Assembly (NCBI GenBank): GCA_002919115.1
Contig: PKER01000362.1
Span: 1 to 11,055, forward strand
Direction of reading: 5' to 3'
Length of the DNA stretch: 11,055 nucleotides
Origin: a bacterium
Lineage (GTDB): Bacteria > Actinomycetota > Thermoleophilia > Solirubrobacterales > 70-9
Part shown: one piece after another, positions 6,920-11,055 of the stretch
How the letters are laid out: each line of letters begins with the position of its first letter
Numbering within the stretch: the stretch's first letter is position 1
Position numbers and translations under genes: made by a program
Notes under the pieces: model-generated
What the model was told of the DNA's origin: nothing
Databases searched by the model: none
Seen by the model: the letters and a program-made list of their open reading frames with translations, nothing else

Positions 6920-7810
6920 ATGGCGACGACACCGGAGACGACCGAAGCTGAGAAGGAGGCCGCGCGCGAGCTCAACCGGCTCGCCGTGGTGGGCGGCGGG
7001 TTCATGGGCTCGGGGATCGCCGAGTCGGCCGCCGTCGCCAGCCTCGACGTGATCGTGCGCGAGGCCGACGAGGCCGCCGCCGAGCGCGCCCGCGAGCGGC
7101 TCGAGGCGTCGGTGCGCAAGGGCGCGAAGCGCGGGAAGATCGACGACCCCGAGGCCGTGCTCGGCCGGGTGCGCTACGTGACCGACCCCGAGGCGCTGCG
7201 CGACGCCGAGGTGATCATCGAGGCGGTCCCCGAGGACCCCGACCTCAAGCGCTCGGTGTTCGCCGAGCTCGCCGAGCTCGCGAGAGCGGACGCGATCCTC
7301 GCCTCGAACACCTCCTCGATCCCGATCGCCGAGCTCGCCGCTGCGACCCCCTGCCCCGACCGGGTCGTGGGCCTGCACTTCTTCAGCCCGGTGCCGGTGA
7401 TGAAGCTCGTCGAGGTCGTGGTCGCGCTCGAGACCTCGCCGGAGACCGTCGCCAAGGCGCGCGCGGTCGCCGAGCGGCTCGGCAAGACGCCGATCCAGAC
7501 CAAGGACCGCTCGGGGTTCGTCGTCAACATGCTGCTCATCCCCTACCTGATGGCCGCGGTGCGCATGTACGAGGAGGGGTTCGCCTCGCGCGAGGACATC
7601 GACACGGGCATGACCCTCGGCTGCGGCCACCCGATGGGCCCGCTCGCGCTCTGCGACCTGATCGGCCTCGACGTGCTCTACGCCGTGGGCAACTCGCTGT
7701 ACGAGGAGTTCAAGCGCGACGAGTACGCCCCGCCGCCCCTGGTGAAGCGCATGGTCGCCGCCGGCCGCCTGGGCCGCAAGAGCGGCCGGGGGTTCTACGA
7801 GTACTCGTAG
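6920..7810 (+). CDS. 3-hydroxyacyl-CoA dehydrogenase (3-hydroxybutyryl-CoA dehydrogenase type)
   Basis: This 296-residue NAD(P)-dependent enzyme oxidises L-3-hydroxyacyl-CoA to 3-ketoacyl-CoA; the short single-domain form typically acts on 3-hydroxybutyryl-CoA or on phenylacetate-pathway intermediates (Hbd/PaaH). The Rossmann dinucleotide loop is GGGFMGSG (25-32), with an N-terminal extension of about 20 residues before it. The catalytic set is present: NTSS at 130-133, H153 in LHFFSP, E165, and N203 in GFVVNMLL. The C-terminal helical domain runs from about 200, with GHPMGPLALCDLIGLD at 236-251 and the ending GRKSGRGFYEY. ATG 6920 has AAGGAGG 5 nt upstream. It is last in the plus-strand operon, and its product would be a beta-ketoacyl-CoA such as acetoacetyl-CoA. 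The divergent carboxylase would also yield a beta-keto acid. A crotonase-type hydratase needed between the ammonia-lyase and this step is not in the window. Confidence 0.93.
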   Translation: MATTPETTEAEKEAARELNRLAVVGGGFMGSGIAESAAVASLDVIVREADEAAAERARERLEASVRKGAKRGKIDDPEAVLGRVRYVTDPEALRDAEVIIEAVPEDPDLKRSVFAELAELARADAILASNTSSIPIAELAAATPCPDRVVGLHFFSPVPVMKLVEVVVALETSPETVAKARAVAERLGKTPIQTKDRSGFVVNMLLIPYLMAAVRMYEEGFASREDIDTGMTLGCGHPMGPLALCDLIGLDVLYAVGNSLYEEFKRDEYAPPPLVKRMVAAGRLGRKSGRGFYEYS

Positions 7811-7832
7811 GGACCCACGGGCACCGGAGCGC

Positions 7833-7871
7833 GATCGAGTCTCCTCGTCTGCAGGACGAGAAAGCTCAACC
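7833..7871. repeat. Palindromic repeat element, copy 1 (possible terminator)
   Basis: This 39-nt imperfect palindrome has an inner hairpin CTCGTC (7844-7849), loop TGCAG, GACGAG (7855-7860). Weaker outer pairing joins GATCGAG (7833-7839) to CTCAACC (7865-7871). It lies 22 nt after the dehydrogenase stop between two converging genes. No run of T follows, so a rho-independent terminator is plausible but not proved. A related element begins exactly 61 nt downstream. Confidence 0.5.
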
Positions 7872-7893
7872 ACGCGGCAGCCGCGCGCGAGGC

Positions 7894-7932
7894 GATCGAG
7901 CTTGCTCGTCTCCTGCGCAAGGAGCCTCGATC
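7894..7932. repeat. Palindromic repeat element, copy 2 (possible terminator)
   Basis: This is also 39 nt, with perfect outer arms GATCGAG (7894-7900) and CTCGATC (7926-7932) and an inner stem CTCCT (7910-7914), loop GCGCA, AGGAG (7920-7924). Aligned with copy 1 it agrees at roughly 26 of 39 positions, including GATCGAG and CTCGTC at the same offsets. It ends 17 nt before the stop of the converging nuclease-helicase gene and could end transcription from either side. It may belong to a dispersed REP-like family. Confidence 0.5.
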
Positions 7933-7949
7933 ACCGGGCTCGTCGGAGC

Positions 7950-9788
7950 TCACCCGACCATGTTCCGCAGGAACTCCTGCGTGTCCTGGTCCAGGGCGTA
8001 GACCGCGCACCCGCGGAGGCCCCGCGTCAACAACACCTTGTACGTGTGACGCACCAGTAGATCGAAGTCGCGCGACCGCCGCACGACGTTGTCGGCGCTG
8101 GCCTCGCGGTCCGCGTACCAGCCGTTGCCGGTCCACTTCAGGTCGGGGCCGATGATCACCGCGCCCCAGTCGTACTCGAAGCCCTGGGCCGTGTAGATGC
8201 AGCCCACCTGTCCGAATCCGCGGGGATCGGTCGCCCAGTAGTGAGACTCGGGTGCGCCCTTCACACGCTTTCCCGGCTTGGCGTTCCAAGGCCGCCGCCA
8301 CTCGCCGATTACCACGTCCTCGATCAGCTGCCCGTTGGGATCCGGGTCACTCCACGGCCAGCAGTAGCCGGCGGCGATGCGCCCTGTCCCGCCGACTTCG
8401 GTCTGCTTCTCCTGGAGCCAAGCCTCGAGCTCCTGCGGGCTGTCGACGACGACCAACTCGAAGTCGTCGTTCGTCCACGGGATCGGCCCGCCGGGCTCCA
8501 GTCCCAGAAGGCGGTCGAGCCACTGCGTGTAGCCCACGGACCCCCCGCAGCGGAACTGCCCGGTCAGGTCGATGCGGATCACCTCCGCCCCCACCTCCTC
8601 GGCGGCCTGCTCGATCACAGAGACGCGCCCGATTTCGTCCGGGCGGACCGCCTGGTTCTCGTCCAGCAGGAAGACCGGGACACGCGCGACCTGGATCAGC
8701 TCATGCACCTGCGGGATGTCCGACCGCTTGTGCTTCGGGGTGAAGCGATTGTTCGACGAGTGGCGGATTCGGTGCGCCTCGTCGCAGATCAGGACGTCGA
8801 GCTCATCCTGCTCGGCGTCCATGAACTGGTTGAAGTAACGGAAGACCTGACCCGCGCGGTTGCCGACGATCTTGCGCAGAGTGGAGGTGAAGGCCCGGCT
8901 GCCCGTGGCGTGGCTCACGTTCCAACCGCGCTTCGCGAAGTCGCCCAGCATGCGCGTTGCGATCACGCTCTTCCCGCTGCCAGGCCCCCCGGTGACGATC
9001 ACGATGCACTTGTTCTTCGCGACTCCGGCCCGCGCGCGCTCGACCGCCTTGCGGGTCGCCTCGAAGGCGACGAGCTGTTCATCGAGCAGCTCGAACCGCG
9101 GGTTGCCCTCGATCTCCGCCGCAACGTGCTCCAGAAGCTTCTTGGAGGGCCGGGTCCGCTCGGCGACGAACTCCCGCATTACCTCAACGCCCGGGCCGGC
9201 CAGACGTGCGGCCAAGAGCTCTTGAAGCTCATCCCGATTCTCTGCAGTGAACAGCGGGAACTCGTGTGCGCTCGCGGGCGTGCCCCTTCTCAGGGCATCG
9301 ATCTCGGCGTCCCGCGCGTCGTGCAGATAGACGGCCCCGGCGATGTCCATACCGCCCTCGTACACGGACGGGTGGAAATCGCGCAGGTACTGGACGTACT
9401 GTCCCACCTGAACCTGAGGGTGGAGAGCCAGTCGCCCACCCAGGTTGACGAGGGTCTCGTCGACCTCGCTGACATCCGCGCCGGTCCACTGCTTCAGCTC
9501 CAAGACGAGCGGCTTCGGCTCCCCGTTCCCCGCGGTCCCGAACAGCATCACGTCCAGCCGCTTGGAGCTCAGCGGGAGCATGTGCTCGACGATGATCCCC
9601 GCGTCGGGGACCCCGACCGCCTGCGTTTCCGATGCGACCGCCGCGAGGCTGCGCTCCCAGCTGCGCACCTCTGAATCGGAGGGCCGATTGAGGATCTTGC
9701 GGGAGTAGGCGTCCTTGAGCTGGGGGATCAGACTCCCGTCCGCGATCTGCGATTCGAACTCCGCGACCGATCCAAGGTAGAGCTGCAC
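7950..9788 (-). CDS. PD-(D/E)xK nuclease-like domain fused to DUF2075 (Schlafen group 3-like) helicase
   Basis: This 612-residue protein appears to join two domains. Residues about 60-140 read as a restriction-endonuclease fold: E69, D79 in RLDVMLF, the E97-L-K99 motif after a hydrophobic strand, and a following helix with Q127xxxY131. That is the usual layout of a PD-(D/E)xK active site with a RecB-like QxxxY motif. Residues about 255-612 are an SF1-like helicase core of DUF2075 type: Walker A GGPGSGKS (267-274), Walker B LICDEAH (333-339), LLDENQ (374-379), QFRCGGS (411-417), YTAQGFEYD (532-540) and KVLLTRG (584-590). It may unwind and cut DNA or RNA. GTG at 9788 has GGAGG 7 nt upstream. 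It follows the UPF1-like helicase gene with only 12 nt between stop and start, so the two are co-transcribed. The nuclease call rests on motif reading; the helicase call is firm. A defence role is inferred. Confidence 0.82.
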   Translation of the reverse strand: MQLYLGSVAEFESQIADGSLIPQLKDAYSRKILNRPSDSEVRSWERSLAAVASETQAVGVPDAGIIVEHMLPLSSKRLDVMLFGTAGNGEPKPLVLELKQWTGADVSEVDETLVNLGGRLALHPQVQVGQYVQYLRDFHPSVYEGGMDIAGAVYLHDARDAEIDALRRGTPASAHEFPLFTAENRDELQELLAARLAGPGVEVMREFVAERTRPSKKLLEHVAAEIEGNPRFELLDEQLVAFEATRKAVERARAGVAKNKCIVIVTGGPGSGKSVIATRMLGDFAKRGWNVSHATGSRAFTSTLRKIVGNRAGQVFRYFNQFMDAEQDELDVLICDEAHRIRHSSNNRFTPKHKRSDIPQVHELIQVARVPVFLLDENQAVRPDEIGRVSVIEQAAEEVGAEVIRIDLTGQFRCGGSVGYTQWLDRLLGLEPGGPIPWTNDDFELVVVDSPQELEAWLQEKQTEVGGTGRIAAGYCWPWSDPDPNGQLIEDVVIGEWRRPWNAKPGKRVKGAPESHYWATDPRGFGQVGCIYTAQGFEYDWGAVIIGPDLKWTGNGWYADREASADNVVRRSRDFDLLVRHTYKVLLTRGLRGCAVYALDQDTQEFLRNMVG

Positions 9789-9800
9789 TCGGGTTCCTCC

Positions 9801-11055
9801 CTACGAGTCGTTGTCGATGGCGTCGAACGGAACGCGGTGGATCCCCAGGGCCGCCTCGTTCGCAAGTCCCACCTCGCAGCGCTCCCCAGCGGACTCGGCG
9901 AACCGCCAAAGGCCCTGCATGAACGCGATTCCCTCGGCGATTGAGTCGTCATCGAACGCCGCGACGGGCGGCTCAAGCAGGGGCCTGGGCAGGAACACGA
10001 TCGTCTTGCTCCGCGCCCGGGTGATCGCGACGTTGAGGCGGTTGAGCGAGTAGATGAACTCCTTCTCGCCCACGGCGTACTCCACGTCGGAGACGCCGTA
10101 GCTCACGATCACCGCGTCGCACTCCTGCCCCTGCATCTTGTCCACCGTCCCCACGAAGGGCTCTGACCCCCACGTCCGGCGCTCGTCGAGCGCCGTGCGG
10201 ATCGCGCGGATCTGCGCGTGGTGGGGGCTCACGATGAACAGGCCGTCCCGCCAGAACAGCTCATCGCCTCCGTCGTCCTCGGTGATGGGCTCGCCGTCGA
10301 CGAGCAAGCGCTCGCGCAACCTCACAGTGACGTCGGCTACAAGCCCCGCCTCCACCACGTTCTCCGCGGTGGCCTGCACCCCGTCGAGCACGCAGACCGC
10401 CAGGGGATACTCAGGGGCGAGCACGTCATCCACCCAGTCGGACCTCGACGACGGCGCCAAGCGGAGGCGACGAGCCGCGATCCGCTCATGCGCGCTCCTG
10501 TAATCCGGCACATAGACCTGGCGCCGGGGGTACTCGCAGAGCGCCTCGTTCATGCGCCAGTTCTCAAGCAACGTCGAGGTGAATCGCTCGTCCGGGTCCG
10601 CCCGCCGCAGGCACTCGAAGATCGACCGATGGAACGGCAACTCCCCCTCCTCCGGCTCCGGGTAGGCGCCCAGGACGATCGGAGGCAGCTGGCGGTCGTC
10701 TCCGGCGATGAGAAGCCGCCCTTCGCTTGAGAGGCGTTCGATCGGGATCGCGGCGGTCGGGACGAGGAGCTGCGATCCCTCGTCGATCACCACGAGGTCC
10801 GCGCAGCCGATCTCAAGCTCGCGAAGCGCCCACGCGGTCCCTCCCAGCACCGCAAGTTCGTGGTCGTCCAGCCACGAGTCGCCCCCATTGTGCGGGACGA
10901 GATCCGTACCCCGCCCGGCATCGCCGGCGAGGGATTTGAGCTTGCCGACACCGAGATCGCCTTCCACGATCCTGGTCTCGTTCTGCAGCTCACACAGCTT
11001 TCGCAAGAGGTTCTCGATCGCCGCGTGGGTGAACGCGGTGACGACGACCCGGAAC
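9801..11055 (-). CDS. UPF1/DNA2-like superfamily 1 helicase, partial (N-terminus beyond right edge)
   Basis: The last 417 residues are visible; the frame is open at the right edge, so Walker A and everything before it are missing. The visible part starts in motif Ia (VTAFTHAAIENLL). It continues with motif II VVIDEGSQLL (Walker B, DEGS where DEAS is common), motif III AGDDRQLPPIV, LENWRMNEALCEY, motif V VGTVDKMQGQECDAVIVSYG and motif VI SLNRLNVAITRARSKTIVF. This is the AAA_11/AAA_12 arrangement of the UPF1/SMUBP2/DNA2 group, which moves 5' to 3' on single-stranded nucleic acid using ATP. About 80 residues follow motif VI and carry no recognised motif. TTG at 11006 is not the true start because helicase motif Ia lies upstream in the same frame. 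The stop is 12 nt before the start of the nuclease-helicase gene, implying one operon. Whether the missing part carries a nuclease or other domain decides its role. Confidence 0.9.
   Translation of the reverse strand, partial: FRVVVTAFTHAAIENLLRKLCELQNETRIVEGDLGVGKLKSLAGDAGRGTDLVPHNGGDSWLDDHELAVLGGTAWALRELEIGCADLVVIDEGSQLLVPTAAIPIERLSSEGRLLIAGDDRQLPPIVLGAYPEPEEGELPFHRSIFECLRRADPDERFTSTLLENWRMNEALCEYPRRQVYVPDYRSAHERIAARRLRLAPSSRSDWVDDVLAPEYPLAVCVLDGVQATAENVVEAGLVADVTVRLRERLLVDGEPITEDDGGDELFWRDGLFIVSPHHAQIRAIRTALDERRTWGSEPFVGTVDKMQGQECDAVIVSYGVSDVEYAVGEKEFIYSLNRLNVAITRARSKTIVFLPRPLLEPPVAAFDDDSIAEGIAFMQGLWRFAESAGERCEVGLANEAALGIHRVPFDAIDNDS

Noticed and set aside
4493..7873. An 1126-codon open frame on the minus strand antisense to tetR, GS-like, kal-like and dehydrogenase genes.
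   Set aside because: It is a shadow of GC-rich codon bias. Its translation is a low-complexity run of R, H, D, A, L, V, while four well-conserved families with good ribosome binding sites lie on the opposite strand.
8241..9674. A 477-codon plus-strand frame opposite the nuclease-helicase gene.
   Set aside because: It is a shadow frame; the minus strand carries clear Walker and helicase motifs throughout.
11004..11006. A TTG start for the UPF1-like helicase at 11006.
   Set aside because: The frame continues upstream to the window edge and encodes motif Ia (TAFTHAAIENLL), so the gene is truncated by the window and does not start here.
1..11055. tRNA, rRNA, CRISPR arrays, transposases and integrases.
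   Set aside because: No tRNA-like cloverleaf, no regularly spaced repeat array and no transposase or integrase motif was recognised in either strand.

Overview
The window is very GC-rich with dense, tightly packed genes and strong Shine-Dalgarno sites (AAGGAGG-type), and its codons end almost always in G or C. This fits a high-GC Actinomycetota-type bacterium, perhaps a Thermoleophilia/Solirubrobacterales-like soil lineage. That placement is an impression from composition and gene content, not a test.

Region 1 (1-4150, minus strand) holds a two-gene operon for an ATP-dependent ketone-carboxylase-type enzyme of the hydantoinase/oxoprolinase superfamily. The upstream gene encodes a 718-residue AcxA/HyuA-like subunit. 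The downstream gene overlaps it at the stop/start and encodes a large AcxB/HyuB-like subunit that runs off the left edge. Lengths and several sequence blocks resemble acetone carboxylase beta and alpha subunits more than simple N-methylhydantoinases or 5-oxoprolinases. A gamma subunit, if present, would lie outside the window.

Region 2 (4151-4339) is a compact divergent control region. It holds two face-to-face promoter-like pairs (TTGACG, 17 or 18 nt, TACGGT) whose -10 hexamers together form an inverted repeat. It also holds two copies of a palindromic operator-like sequence (arm CGTTAGG, 2-nt spacer), one at the acx promoter and one overlapping the tetR ribosome binding site.

Region 3 (4340-7810, plus strand) is a probable four-gene operon: a TetR-family regulator, a glutamine-synthetase-like gamma-glutamyl-amine ligase, a small hotdog-fold 3-aminobutyryl-CoA/beta-alanyl-CoA ammonia-lyase-like protein (Kal/Acl), and a 3-hydroxyacyl-CoA dehydrogenase. 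With the divergent carboxylase this suggests a regulated catabolic module that takes an amine, amino-ketone or beta-amino acid into beta-ketoacyl-CoA (acetoacetyl-CoA-like) metabolism. The substrate is unknown, and several expected steps (CoA activation, enoyl-CoA hydratase, thiolase) are not in the window.

Region 4 (7811-7949) lies between converging genes and contains two diverged 39-nt copies of one palindromic element, which may act as terminators or be REP-like repeats.

Region 5 (7950-11055, minus strand) is a two-gene operon of nucleic-acid enzymes: a UPF1/DNA2-like SF1 helicase (N-terminus off the right edge) followed after a 12-nt gap by a protein that combines an apparent PD-(D/E)xK nuclease domain with a DUF2075-type helicase domain. 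Base composition looks less extreme than in the metabolic genes. This pair is a reasonable candidate for a phage-defence or DNA-processing module, unrelated to the metabolic cluster.
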